Positions 24,976 through 36,932 of a DNA stretch of 64,000 bases are shown piece by piece. The DNA comes from Polytrichum commune. Its lineage: Eukaryota > Streptophyta > Polytrichopsida > Polytrichales > Polytrichaceae. Every line of letters begins with the position of its first letter. Within the stretch, counting starts at the first letter, position 1. The position numbers were made by a program, and so were the translations under genes. The stretch covers positions 57,598,001-57,662,000 of the forward strand of contig OX485804.1 of assembly GCA_950295325.1 (NCBI GenBank), read 5' to 3'. The notes under the pieces are model-generated. The model made no database searches and was not told the DNA's origin. It saw only the letters and a list, made by a program, of their open reading frames with translations.

Positions 24976-25739
24976 CATTATAAGCCTAGGGGGACATATG
25001 TGTTCAATTTAAACATCCCTCCTTTGTTGTCACATTTACCTCCCATATATCACATGTTTTGACATTGAAATAATCCACCAAAGAATTCTAACGACACGCT
25101 TGCACGCATCACATTGTCATCATTGTCGTTATCACAATGTTGACTTTGCGTTGTTCCATAATGTCACATGCTACACTAATTCTCTATTACCAGACATCCA
25201 TATTAACACTACAATGCCTTCTCAATATCACATGCACTTTGGTTGCCACATGCATGGTATTAGGGAGGAGTGTAGCACATTGGGATACTTGAGATAATAG
25301 TATAGTGTTGTATTTTTGTATGCAAGGGGAAGATACTATTGAACATACTAGGCCTTTTTCCACATCTTCCATGAAAACCACATGTCCAATTTTGCTCTCT
25401 AGAAACTCATTTGGACGATGTACGGATGATGAGAATTGACAAGTGGACATTGCATCACCATTGGGACAAACAAGTATGGAGACACACTTTTCTATTTGGA
25501 AGGTAGTGGGACATGATTCATCCACTATAACTTTTTGGTCACCTACTTTTGGGTCTAATTTAGTAACTTTAAACCACTAAAACATCAATATTTTAAGAGA
25601 AAGGACACTAGAGAGGCATGCATGTAAAAGAGATTGAATTATGTGGTCAAAATGTGTTAAAATGTTTTTAGGTTCAGTATTCAACATAACTGTGAGCATC
25701 TGTGTGGTTTTCTTCTTATGACTCATATTATCAGTGGAC
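24976..25739. other. Intergenic stretch with fragments of known repeats
   Basis: The part at 25277-25350 matches 9459-9530 (GGGATACTTGAGAT... GAACATACTA). The part at 25600-25700 resembles family F. No gene. Confidence 0.55.
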
Positions 25740-26109
25740 TTAGGCACCACGGGCCTTGGCTTGGTGGTTAGGGCTCATGGCCCCTAATGAGGAGGTTGTG
25801 GGTTCTATTCCCCATGCCGGCGTGGTGCTCACCACCTTAGTCCACCCAACTATGGTGGGGGGTCCTTTGGACCTTGTTGTATGGGTACCTCAAAGCCCTT
25901 TGGGGGGATACCATGTCCGGTATCTTCAAGGCACTAGTGGCTAGCTAGGAACTAGTATAGTGTGTCACTATAGTGTCCATCCTCGAAAGGGGAGAGTAGT
26001 ATTGTCCCAGTGTCCCCTTGTCCAGTGGGCATCGGGTCATTGGCATTACGAACGGACACTTTATTCACGCCGGCCCCTTGCTAAAAAGGGATCGGAGTTT
26101 CTATCTATC
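25740..26109 (+). mobile_element. Full-length tRNA-derived SINE
   Basis: 370 bp. The head has a pol III A box TGGCTTGGTGG (25757-25767) and B box GGTTCTATTCC (25801-25811), 33 bp apart as in tRNA-derived promoters. The tail is TTTCTATCTATCTA. The 11-bp target duplication TATCAGTGGAC flanks it exactly (25729-25739, 26110-26120). There is no coding capacity. A 5'-truncated sibling lies at 1375-1592. Confidence 0.93.
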
Positions 26110-26676
26110 TATCAGTGGACGTGGATAGTTCATAATAATTCGAAATTAGCTTCAAAACTTTGTGGATTCAACTTTGTGATCATGACTTTGTATATACATT
26201 TGTGGCCGCACCCAAATTTAAAAGTAATGAATTTGAATTGTATAAGATAGAAAAAAAGGTAACCAAATAAGACCCATCTACCTTAGTTAATAGCTGGTTC
26301 CACAAAATCTTCAAAAGAATCGATAGAAATTGACTCCGTTTGAAATAGGTTGGCATGTGTTTGTCAAAATTTGTTTATTTTCAATGCATTTGCACATGCA
26401 ATACTCTATACATTGTCCAATGTATTATACACAAAGTGAATACCATAGGGAACAATATCATTAATGTATCTCAGGGACATTGTGAAGGGGGGGGGGGGTG
26501 GGGACTTGTATAATCATTCAATAACTTGGAGAATATTCACTTTGACAATGCAAAAGATATTCATAGAAGATCCAAATGTGTTAACAAATTGAATGGTTAA
26601 TGTATAATTGAGCATATAGTCCAATCTCATTATCACACGTGTCTTTCGTTTTTTTTTTTGGTCTATTCTTGAGTGC
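26110..26676. other. Intergenic stretch with a G tract
   Basis: Apart from the G12 run at 26487-26498 and short matches to family F near 26610-26650, nothing is recognised. Confidence 0.55.
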
Positions 26677-27455
26677 AAATAAGCGTCGGATTGGTATCAA
26701 TTTATGTTGATATCATTTAGGAGACCAATAATGAGGATTTCACATTTTTTGATTTCCGTAGGGTATGGGTATTTGAGAATGCTTTTGTTTTCAATACCAT
26801 TTGGGCCTATATACCATTCAAGAACCTTTGTATCTAGGTAAAATTGCATGAGTATCAATACAATTTAAGGTGAACTTCCATGTAGGCTGCTTGCCTACTA
26901 GATTCTAGATAATAGTGGGTTGGAGGTGTTCGCATGTAGATAAGCACAAGCCGCCAACCAACCACATTCTAGTGGCATACTACAATGTGGAGGGTCGCAG
27001 ACACGGGCCGCTAGACTTCCATGTGCCCACTAAAGCACTTTTAACCTACAAGAGACCAAATTTGGAGGAGGAGGTTTTAACTTGGAGGAGGAGGTTTCAA
27101 CTTGAAGGAGGAGGTTAGTAGGTGGGTCCGAATTCGAGAAGATGAGAGTAGCTACTGCCACATATGAACCCTACCTCACCATATTATATCTATGTTTGGG
27201 CATGTTTGTCTTCAATTCCAATAGAATTTGGTGGGCCAGCAACCTACATGGAAACTCACCCTTTAGAATAGTATTAACCCGATTGATGAATTATGTATAC
27301 AAAGATTTTGTCACCTTGAGATACCCACCAAATATCAATATTTGACGAGTATTATAATTTTGATACCAACTATGTAGGTTTTTTTATACCAAAATTGATG
27401 TTAAATAATGATACCATGCATTCACCTATATACCAATCCAAGATTAGAATAAAAC
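26677..27455. mobile_element. Family E MITE, copy 2, interrupted by a family G element
   Basis: Ends GGATTGGTAT (left) and ATACCAATCC (right). Both halves align with family E copy 1, including TATACAAAGATT and CCACCAAATAT. The join GTATCAATACAATTTAA / TTTAGAATAGTATT surrounds the G element. In copy 1 the same site is uninterrupted (ATATCAATATGGTTTAGAAT). Confidence 0.78.
26869..27261 (+). mobile_element. Family G Tourist-like MITE, copy 1 (nested)
   Basis: 393 bp with TIRs GGTGAACTTCCATGTAGG and CCTACATGGAAACTCACC. The left flank is TAA, the right flank TTT (eroded). Inside (27062-27117) a unit with GGAGGAGGAGGTT is repeated three times. Confidence 0.82.
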
Positions 27456-28548
27456 TTGCCATTTACATACCACTTAAAATATAAACATGTGCTCAACTAG
27501 AGAAGAGTGACCACATAAGCCTGACGTACCTAATATTATATGTTGAACTTATCATTACAACATATTATTATAATAGAGTTAACATATTGGGGATCAAATG
27601 GGGTTGAATTGCCTTAATAGTTCCTTGTTTGAGTGTAACTGGAAAGCCTTAGAGGGCTTCTTCGACTTCTAGGCGCCAACATGTTTTATCTTTATATAAC
27701 TAAGAATCTTCATATTTTCTTTGCCACATGTGTGCACATGCACCTCTTTGCCCCTCTCACCACTTGTCTACTCCTCAAATTGAATAAAACTTAAAAAAAA
27801 GCTCAAAATTGTCTCAATTTTTTTTGCCCCAAAATACAACAAAATGACTTCCCTCCCTTTTGGCGACTTTTCCTTTAACTCTAGTATACTAAAAAATAAC
27901 AGCTGCCATCAATGCGTCACAAGATTCTAGATCCAATAAGTTACACCAAAAGCCAATGATAGCAAAGTTCCAAACTGGTCAATCAAAGCATTTTCTATGC
28001 AAACAATAACGAAGGTAGAAGCGCATTGAGGACTAGAGTCGAAATTGAACGTGCTCAAAAAAGTTCACAAAACAAATTTCAAATTCTACGAGGAGGTTAA
28101 TACAATCGAACTCACGAGTTTCCTGTGTAGATGGGCCAAAATGAAAGGATGATAATGAAGTGGCATTCGAAGGCCTCTGACCACACAAAACTTACTTTCA
28201 ATCCCTATAGTTCCTGGGGCTTTTGGATGCGTTTGAAGGGCCTTCACAATTTCATGGTCAAAAGGTAGAGTATGCTACAATCAACAATCTAAAATCTTGT
28301 ACAAAAAAGTACATATTGATTTTGAGAATGTCCATCACCTTAACATCAAGCTCCCGTGTTGGTTTTGAGTCATCTTACCAGGAAAACTTTGAACCCTTGT
28401 AAGTTTCGCATACAGAAGTCCAATAAGGCATTTTTTGGTGATCTGTAATCCCATAAAAATTGCTTCTGAGAAACATCTGAAACTTTATCAGTGCTTAAGA
28501 GTGACCATTTTTAGCACCATCTACCTACCTCAAGTGTAAAAAATGGCC
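27456..28548. other. Region 3' of the methyltransferase gene
   Basis: No further gene. The part at 28350-28530 belongs to dispersed family L (related to 19285-19500 and, inverted, 48355-48425). It lies immediately downstream of the stop codon, so it may form part of the 3' UTR. Confidence 0.5.
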
Positions 28549-28805
28549 CTAAGCTACAGGCACCCAGTCTGACATGCCATCTTGTAAGGCCTCAGGAAGG
28601 GATTGAGCCCAGCTTTCAATGTCTGGCACTGGCCCTGTAATTGCTAAGGTGTTGAACCCCTTTCTAGCCAAATACCTTTTCGACAGCTGACCTGGAAACA
28701 CTTTTGCCATGGTCGCGATCGTTGCCTCCATGTAAAGCTGGCCATCACTCTTGATTGCCGTTTCCCTTTCTGCGCGAGCACCTCCACAGTTCACAATGAT
28801 GCGCC
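28549..28805 (-). CDS. Exon 3 of the methyltransferase-like gene
   Basis: 257 bp after acceptor GGAAG, continuing the split Gly as GRIIVNCGG, a typical beta-strand after the RPGG turn of class I methyltransferases. It ends ...DWVPVA and a TAG stop. The acceptor is the only nearby AG that keeps the frame, and a T-rich tract lies upstream. Confidence 0.82.
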
Positions 28806-31800
28806 CTTCCGTGCATGCAAAATAAAACCAAGCTTAGGTCACGGCTTAGGTTACCATAAAATAACATGAATATCTATCTACCTGCCTGTATATACTATGA
28901 CCTCAACCTCACAATCACAAGAACATGACCGAAGATTACGGGCGGGTTCACACTAGGTTCTTATGAACCAAAGAAACTCCAAAAGCGAGCGAACTTATTG
29001 GTTGGGAGCAAAGTTTTGGACCCAAGGAGTTTACACTAGGATATGGGTCCAAGGTACGGAAATACAAAGTGGCACTAATGTGATGCCACTTGCCCACCAA
29101 ATCTTAGCTTGATGTAACCTAAGGGATCAAGAAAGTTTGAATGAGTGAAACCCTACATCGAGTGAGTCCTGCATGGCATGCAATGGACAATGTTACACAG
29201 TCTACTGAGTTTTGTGTCAAGCTTGCATCTAAGGGGTGGGTCTGACACAAAAATGGAGATAATGAGACCTCAAAATCTCAAATTTCAATCATCCACGACT
29301 ATATTTCATTATATATTGTGCAGTAGCCTACATGGAACATCAATTTAATGCCACACTCAATCCGTTATTTCATGTAGTAGCTATGGGACCATTTCATCTT
29401 TCATCTTGCTAGAAATAAGATAGATGTGCCTAATTCCAACATAACAATAATTTGGGCACCCTATAATTGAGTGGTATGTAGTTAGGTGTGGATCTAAGAA
29501 TGGACACCAAAAAGACACGTGTTTAAAGGAGATTGGACTCTATGCTCAAAATATGCTAGCCATTCTAGGCTCTATAGTCAACATGACTGGGGGTAGCTAT
29601 ATGGCCACTTAATAAGCACGAGAATCTTCACTTTGGTAATGAATAAGATCTTCATATGAGCTCCAAAAATTATGAGGCAAACGACTCCGGCCACAAATTT
29701 GGATATGCTAATCATCCCACACTAATTGCATGTTTCATGTCCTACAAGAAATGGGTGCAGAGAGAAATGTATCCACATTTAACTTTGAAGCGCCCACCTT
29801 TGACCAAACGAGTGAAAGAAAGAAAGAAAGAAAGCCTTACCTCCTGGCCTCAACCGCTCTTTGAGTTGTTGCCATGTTTGGGGCTCCTGAAGGTCCGGAA
29901 GCACCCTTCCCTCCGCAAATAAATCCACAATTAGACCCGCGAATCCACCATCTACCATTACATCTTGCCCGAGTGCATCTCCGACATGAACGGTTAACTT
30001 TCCACTGTTACGAGGCTTCGAACCCCCACCTCCACCTCCAATACCTCCGTTACTGATCGACACCACTGCTTCTTCTTGGTCTACAAAGAAGGCATTCTTC
30101 GCGGGCTTTGTGATAGTTTCTCTTTCTGCTACCTCCTCCATGTCAGCTTCTAAACTGGACAGATTAAAGAAATGGCGCGCAATATTGACGATTTCGGGGT
30201 CGAGCTCCCAGCCGTGCATGTCTCGGGTGGGGTAGAAGTGATGGAGAATGTGGGCACATGACCCTGCCCCTAGGCCAAGGAGTCCGATTGGCCCGTCAAC
30301 AGGGAGGAGGGGCTCCAGCGTGGCAAAAACATCGTAATATGAATTCGTAAGCACTTTGTGATTGTAATGTATGCTGTGTATGCAGCCAGGGTTGTCTAAC
30401 AGGAGCATGCGGGCTCCGGCAAGGAGGTGGTCCGCTTCCCTTGCAATCTCCAACACTGTTATAAGATTATACCTGCAACTCAGGGAGGTTAGTCACTCTT
30501 TGTAAGATATTAATAAACCATGTGCAAAAAAGTTTAGGGTGGAGTGAATTTAAGAAAAAACTTAACATAAATATAAGGTACTAGAAATTGACTTTGAGAA
30601 ATTGTTTGGTATATTCAAAGAATACTCATCAAATATGTGAAATATCTCCTGAATATGTGCATTGCTTCATAGCTGTCCTGAAAATAACCCTTCATTGCAC
30701 ATGGCTCATATCCCTACAAGGGAGTTACACCCCCCGATTTGCAAGCAAGTGAATGACCGAATCCATGTTTTAGAAGATTGTACTTATATAAAGAATTACG
30801 TTAAGGTATGTGCCAGGCCTATTGTGGTATCACTCTTCTTAATTGAACACCAATATTTGAATGGAAAGGTATGCGGGTGTTTATTTGGTTCACTCTTCTT
30901 GTTCTCTATATTCTATTGATCAGATTTGCATCTTCAGATTTGTGTTGCATTAGTGAATCTAGTTTGATGAAACATCAATAAAACCAATATCAAACCTGGA
31001 TTTAGTTACAATTATCGGAAGAGCACGTTTGATGATTCCTTAATTGAATATATAGGTCTTTTCAAATTGTGTTCACTATTGAGTGTGGGGTAGTTGATAG
31101 AATTTGAAGACGTAGTCCAATCTCTTTTAAACATGTGTCTTTATGGTGTTCTTTGATCCTCCATAAAGAGATTGGACTACGTTCTTTGGTTAACTCTGAT
31201 GTGCTCAAAATATAGACACCATTCTAGGCTCAATGGTGAAAACTTTTGGGAGGTCCTATGTGATCGTTTGAGAAAAAATGTATGCTTTGACATCTTATAA
31301 CTTTTTCATCTCAACTTCACTTCTGAACCTTTATGATTCGTCGCAATTGCTAAGTGGATGAGACAATTTCTGATGTGATCTGCCGGCAGAAATGTATGTG
31401 GAGTTGGAAGTGCCCACATACCTTAGGTTATTTATAAAAGTGGTCAAAGTTGGTGAATCCAACACAATACCCCAAAGCCTACCCTAAACCCTAAACCATT
31501 CCAACATTCATTGTGAATAAAAAAGAATCAAGAACTTTTAGCAGTAGATATAACATCTGTTTTGCCATGATTACAGACATTCAAAGATGTCCAATCTGTC
31601 CTTCGAGACACTCTGACGATTTTCTTAATGCAATTATTCTTTAGCAAGAAATGTAGGGTTTAGGGTTAACTCGTCCATGGCCAACTTTAGACGTCCATCT
31701 TCAGGCTCATGTTAGCCTGAGGATGCTCAAAAAACTCATTCACCAGTTCACTAATCCACAACCACTGCCCATAACCTAACAAGGTAAGGAATGTGGCCCT

Positions 31801-32490
31801 GTTGTGGGTACTTTCAACTCCAGACAATTTTGACTGCTGCGAAATTGTCTCATCCCGGTTAGAAATTTAAAGAATCACAAATATTATAATTTTAAGTTTC
31901 AGAACACTTGTTGAGAGCCAAAGTTGTAAGAGATCAATCTCTTACAGTGATCACATAAGCCCAGCTCCCAACTGTATTAACGATTAAAATTAATAAGGTG
32001 TCTAAATTTTGAGCACATAGTTCAATCTCACAGCAACACATGTCTTCTTAGTGTCCGGTCTTAACTACAAGCCTTGCCACATACCACTCAAATAAATCCC
32101 ACATACCGTAGATGCAAATTTCAAAACGCTTATAAAATGGAAAACTTACCTACTTTTAACTGCTGCAAGAACAGTCGTATCTGAATCTTGCAATTGCTTG
32201 TCGTAATCCTCGTCGCTAACTTCCTTAACTGCAACTTGTTCCTCACCTCCATACCCGCTTGCAAATACTTTCACCAATTTTTCCCGCATTCTAACCTGGT
32301 ATCTGGTGCCATTGCCATGGCCATGGCTAGTAATTCCAACTCTCCTGGATGTACTTTTTAGGCTACATGAAGGATATGATAATTCTGAACTGGAAACATG
32401 GTGGGAATTTGCGAAATGGGGGGCAGTAAATAGGAGTCTAAAATTTTGGCAGCCTGGAAGTGGCAATGCAGCTGCCTTCACGAATGCCAT
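28549..32490 (-). CDS. Plastid-type SAM-dependent methyltransferase / spermidine-synthase-fold protein (3 exons)
   Basis: Three exons (32490-32150, 30472-29841, 28805-28549) join to 1230 bp, or 409 residues plus stop. Both introns are GT-AG, and both junctions split a codon that is restored in frame (R114; G325). The ATG has A at -3 and G at +4. Residues 1 to about 75 are rich in Ser, Arg and His with few acids, like a chloroplast transit peptide. The core has a Rossmann SAM-binding loop GLGAG (about 180-184), an acidic residue in GWELDPEIV (about 203), VGDAL (about 277-281), LIVDLF (about 294-299) and RPGG before the last strands. The fold resembles spermidine synthase, but the DSSDP-like aminopropyltransferase motif is absent (VDLFAEG instead), so a methyltransferase or non-polyamine role is more likely. 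A Gly-rich insert (about 257-264) lies between motifs. The substrate is unknown. A tandem array lies just upstream and a 500-bp inverted-repeat element lies in intron 1. Confidence 0.88.
28920..29380. repeat. Family A-like diverged repeat in intron 2
   Basis: In the intron between methyltransferase exons 2 and 3, the order of short blocks follows family A: TGGCATGCAATGGACAATG, then CAAGCTTGCATCTAAGGGG, then GACACAAAA. Similar diverged pieces are at 54410-54640 and 60580-60720. Confidence 0.45.
29841..30472 (-). CDS. Exon 2 of the methyltransferase-like gene
   Basis: 632 bp between acceptor TTGCAG and donor G|GTAAGG. It opens YNLITVLEIAREADHL and carries all visible SAM-binding motifs (GLGAG, GWELDPE, VGDAL, LIVDLF), ending at RPGG. 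The open frame runs on past the donor into a GAAA-repeat stretch, which supports the exon end at 29841. Confidence 0.88.
31356..31855. mobile_element. 500-bp inverted-repeat element in methyltransferase intron 1
   Basis: A perfect 15-bp TIR GGATGAGACAATTTC (31356-31370) pairs with GAAATTGTCTCATCC (31841-31855). Subterminal arms keep GGAGTTGGAAGTGCCCACA-like sequence in inverted order. Two-unit telomere-like motifs CCCTAAACCCTAAACC (31482-31497) and TAGGGTTTAGGG (31654-31665) also face each other inside. No coding capacity; superfamily unknown. Confidence 0.75.
32150..32490 (-). CDS. Exon 1 of the methyltransferase-like gene
   Basis: 341 bp from the ATG at 32490 to the donor G|GTAAGT, whose first intron base is 32149. 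It encodes the transit-like leader and the start of the mature protein, ending ...LAAVKSR with the Arg codon split across intron 1. The first in-frame Met has the best start context. Confidence 0.85.
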
Positions 32491-32609
32491 TTTTTACAAG
32501 CCCTTTTTTGCACCTCAGAATTTCATCACCAGTATCCCGCCTTAAACCTTGAATTCCATAATCCCTGAAGAATTGAATTACAACAGTTTGCCCTGGTTGA
32601 CTATTCCAA

Positions 32610-33530
32610 AAATCTTGTCACATTTTGCCTGCAAATGCCCAAAACCACATCTGTCACACTCAAAGGCATACCAGAAGCAAAAGACAACCCAGTTCCTGAT
32701 ATTAAACCTGAGAAATATCTTAAACCTGTTTTATGAATTCGAAGGTCAAAAGCTATGGTGCTCAACCAAAAATCTGGTTGCTACACTAAAACTCAGCCTC
32801 TCATGCAAACTGTCAAAAATCTTTTGCACACATTCGGATTTCGCCTCCAAACACCCCCCCCCCGCCCCCCCCCACACACACACACACGCACAACCAAAGA
32901 ACTATGAATCTCAAAAAGATTCCCAGAAGCAAATGACATCCCAGTTCTTAAAATGAAACCCAAGGAGACTCTAGAACCTGGGTCACGAATTCGGAAGCAA
33001 AAGCTATGGTGGTAACCCAAAATTTGATCACTACACTAAGACCCCGGCTTCTGATACAATGTGTCATAATCTTTTTGCACACATTTAGATTTCGCCCTCA
33101 AATGCCCCAAAACCATATCCATATCAAAATTTTATGAGAAGCAAATGACAACCCATTTCCTGAAATGAAATCTGATGGAAGAATCACCCGGTTATGAATT
33201 CGGAAGCAAAAGCTATGGTGCTCCCCCAAAATTTGGTTGCTGCACTAAGACACAGCTTCTGATAAAATGTGTCATAATCTTTTGCACACATTCAGATTGC
33301 GACTTCAAACGTCCAGTAACCAAAATCTGTCTCAAAAATTCACAAGAAGCAAATGACCACCCAGTTCCCGAAATGAAACCTGATGAGACCACCACCCGGG
33401 TTATGAAATTTGGAACCAAAATGGCACTCACCCAAAATTTGATTGCTACACTAAAAACCAGCTTCTGAGACAATGTCTGATAATCTTTAGCACACACTCA
33501 CATTCACCCTGAGGTTCGGGGACATTCATA
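32610..33530. repeat. Tandem array, 206-251-bp units, about 4 copies, upstream of the methyltransferase gene
   Basis: The landmark TTTTGCACACATTCAGATT recurs at about 32826, 33077, 33284 and 33490 (spacings 251, 207, 206). AGAAGCAAATGACAACCCAG and GAATTCGGAAGCAAAAGC also recur. The longer first unit carries a C-tract/CA expansion (32854-32890). The array begins about 120 bp upstream of the start codon, in the presumed promoter. Confidence 0.88.
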
Positions 33531-33699
33531 GATTCTCCTGAGGCACAGACTTCGGAGTATCCTGAAGAAAGCTTATCCAGTTCCTGTGAAACGCTCTCCC
33601 TGTACTTGGCTGAAGGGAAAGGCATCACCATCAACACACACCAACTACACCTCCATCACTAAAAGGAAGACTAATCTTCATCCCATGTATGAAGTTGGG

Positions 33700-34560
33700 C
33701 ATCCAACCTAAAGATAATTCTTCATGGAGGATGTTTGCCAAACAACTACCCACACTACTTAGACATCCGAATTAGTGTGGCATTGAAATTGTTGTGTTGT
33801 GTTAATTAGAGTGGTCTTTGTGGCTTGTCATGTCGCGCCAAGTGTTAATGACACCTTCTCTAGTTGTCTCTTAATGATTGCAAGACAATTAATGTGGGTC
33901 AATGCTTAATAGCATGAGCCACACTATTTCGGATTTCTAGTGCACCTACACCGTAAACCTGATTGAAATGGTGTGTTAGTGAACTCATTGTGCAATATTT
34001 AAGTATTAATGTGGCCTTTCATGACTTGTTCCGTAGATCGAAGCGTTTCATGTCACCTTCTCTGGTTGCCACCCACTACTTCATATGGATCAAATTAAGA
34101 TGGATAGTGTGGGCCACATTAAATTGAGTGGATAGTATACCTTATAAGTTGCCAGTGACTTCCACTTGAGGTGTTTTGGAAAAGTATGTCAAGACAAATG
34201 TCATCTTTGTATTAGTCCACATTTTGGACAAATTATGACCAAACGATACACTGATATGTGCAATTAGGTCAACCCACATTAAATGATTGACATTCCACAC
34301 AATTTTGAGTATTTATTATCACAATGACAAATCGCATGATTTATTTATTTTAAGATCGTGGTTGCTATCCACATGAATAAACAAAATTATAAATTTTTGT
34401 GATTTAAATTTGAACCAAGATAATTTGCATGGGTAAAAAGTCAAGTGCAGTTCAAATACCCTTAAACCCCACATTATTTGAAAGTTATGCTTGTTGTTTG
34501 GTTGAGATTGTTTGCAAACCACACTAATTACACTTGCAGTAAATTCTTTAGCACACTAAT
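33700..34560. repeat. Repeat-rich stretch with GTGTGGGCCACA-type motifs
   Basis: Two diverged halves (about 33760-33945 and 33975-34140) share GTGGCTTGTCATGTCGCGCC-like and GACACCTTCTCTAGTTG segments. An inverted fragment (GAGAGGGTGTCAAGTGACAA) lies at 57680-57700. Probably one or two old elements; ends not defined. Confidence 0.5.
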
Positions 34561-36536
34561 TATTGTCAATTTATATTATCGTAAAATTTCGCTTTTTCAT
34601 TCTCAAGGCCAAAGTTTCTAGTATATAATTTGAGGTTAAGAAATGGTAAAGTTTCATGACACCTACCCTAGGGGAGGGTGGAAACTCATAGACATTGTGT
34701 GATCTAGAAACTTTTATTTGAAGCTAAATTAACCTTCTTATTGGGGTCAAATGCTCCCATTCGGTCTAATGAAATCCAATTGAAATGAATAATAAACAAA
34801 GTTGGGAGGGGCAATGTTTACCCAGATGGTGGACTCTTCATGCCACATATGAACTAAGGTGAGTGTAAGAAGGGCTATTTCATTGAGGCATTAGCATATG
34901 TAGTATACAAAAGGGAAAAGTAGTATTTCACTCTAGTGTGTACATCTAAAAAGGTTGTTAGATTTTTTGAAGCAAAGGAAGATGTACAAAAAGGGGATGG
35001 GCGTGCAAGCGTGGTAAAGTGGACCAAAAAAGTGCTCTGGTATCTTGAAACTGTAGTTTTTTTGGGTCAAACACCTAAAAGCAGTAGTAAGATGTTGTTT
35101 ATATATAATATTTGTCATGCTGACCTCTATTGTTGTGTAGAATACCAAGATGAGATCTTCAAAACTTATCATTAAAAGCAATGCTCAAAAGCAAATGGCT
35201 AGATTTGGTTTTGTATTTCATGACCTTCACTATTTTGAACTTGATTTTCTTCTTCATATTCCTTGAATTCATTATACGCTTGAGGTCATTGTGATTTATT
35301 TATTTTTGTAGAGAATCATCAATTCAATGTAATTTTATCATATTCTAAACAAATTTCTAACGATTACTTGTTCAATATTACCACTTGCACCATGTCTAAA
35401 ATATGTAGATTTTTATTTAGATTTTTTGTGTCAACATAAATTGCTTGGCTTTGTAGATCAATATGTTTTAAAAATGTTTATGATCTTCTTCTTTTTCACA
35501 AAATTTGAAGTTAGTATATTGTAATGAATCCCTTTCACTTAAACATGTGCAAGGTTGAAGAGTTGTCCACTTTACCGTGCTTGCACATAGGGCCCTAAAA
35601 TTTAGAGAAACATTTGACAATAGATGTGTTAGTTTCATCCAATTCATGTTTTCATCCATTGTTGTCATATGGTCAAAGTCCTCAATGAATATCATGTATG
35701 TTCTTGTTAGGGTTTGTGTTTGGGTTGTAGGTTTTTACAAACTAAAGGCTCTTGAAGCACTCATGCTTCCTTGAGTTATGCTCTCTAGTTTGTCGCTTCT
35801 CAGTCCGCCCTACAAATGATCAAAATAAGGTAAAGTTTGAAGATATGTTTTATACTCAAATGATTTTTTTGTGCCTCTAGTCAGGTTGGCGCCGGTCTTT
35901 TGGCCGGAACCCCCCTAAGTACCGTACATGCAAGTCTCCATGCATATGGCTCACGCCATTTTATTACAAGTGGCCTCACAAAAAATAATCTAAGACATTT
36001 TGATGTTTTGTCATTGCTTTAGGCCACATGTCAAGCTTGACACTCGACCTAAATGATGACATAACATGCACAGTCATTTAAATTGGTTTGCAATTAGTGC
36101 GGTAAGTATAGACTACCACAATATTTGCATACACACACATAATTAAATTGTTCATATACATAATGAAGAAAATCAAGAAGACCAATGCTTACGCAATATA
36201 AACCATTACCCCACCACATCACTCTAAAACAATGTAAGCTAGACACAAGCACACACCCAAAATGGATTGGAACACACGGTTCCTAAATGTGAACTCAAAT
36301 TTTCATCATGTTGTCAAACTCCTTTGCATAGCAGACTAATTAATGGACAATATGGGCCCTATTCCATTTGGGTTCATTAGTGTGAGGAACCAAAAAAATT
36401 ACTTAGAAATTAAATTGTAGAAACCAATGAGAGCAAGGGGCAATAGATGTACGATGCACAAAGATATGCTAGAAGAATTGGGGCAATGCTTTGGACAATC
36501 AATGTCATCAATATAGTATTTCTTGCGATGTAGTAT
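34561..36536. other. Intergenic stretch, nothing recognised
   Basis: About 2 kb. Overlapping open frames on both strands at 34933-35181 have no recognisable domain. No TIR element or RNA gene was found. Confidence 0.5.
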
Positions 36537-36932
36537 TACACTAAATATCATATTTAGTGTCACCGGTTACATTTGCCTTGCTCAATACTAGTTGTGAATT
36601 GCCCGTGTAGTGTCACCGACACTAAATGTAAACCTGACATTATTTCTCATTCCTTGAAAATTTAAATTAGGCATTATAGATTTACAATGTTGCAATTACT
36701 ATCACTTGCTAAGTGATTTCACATCCAAAATTTCAAAGTTCCATGAAAATATTTCATTACACAATTGTTATGCAAAATATACCAAACTTTGGTTCAATAG
36801 TTAGCATGGATTTCATCCATATTCCAACCATACATGACAATGCTTATAAACTTATTCATCAAGAAGTGGCATTAGAAAAGTCACCACAATGACATAAAAT
36901 ACCATGTGACACTAAACACAATACATAGCGTA
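36537..36932. mobile_element. Family H MITE, copy 3
   Basis: About 395 bp. Left end TACACTAAATATCATATTTA followed by GTGTCAC; right end GTGACACTAAACACAATACA then TAGCGTA. The TIR has several mismatches. Part of the interior (36550-36655) matches 56940-57050. Confidence 0.68.

Noticed and set aside
31482-31665. Interstitial telomere or chromosome-end signature
   Set aside because: Only two repeat units in each orientation, inside an inverted-repeat element in an intron.
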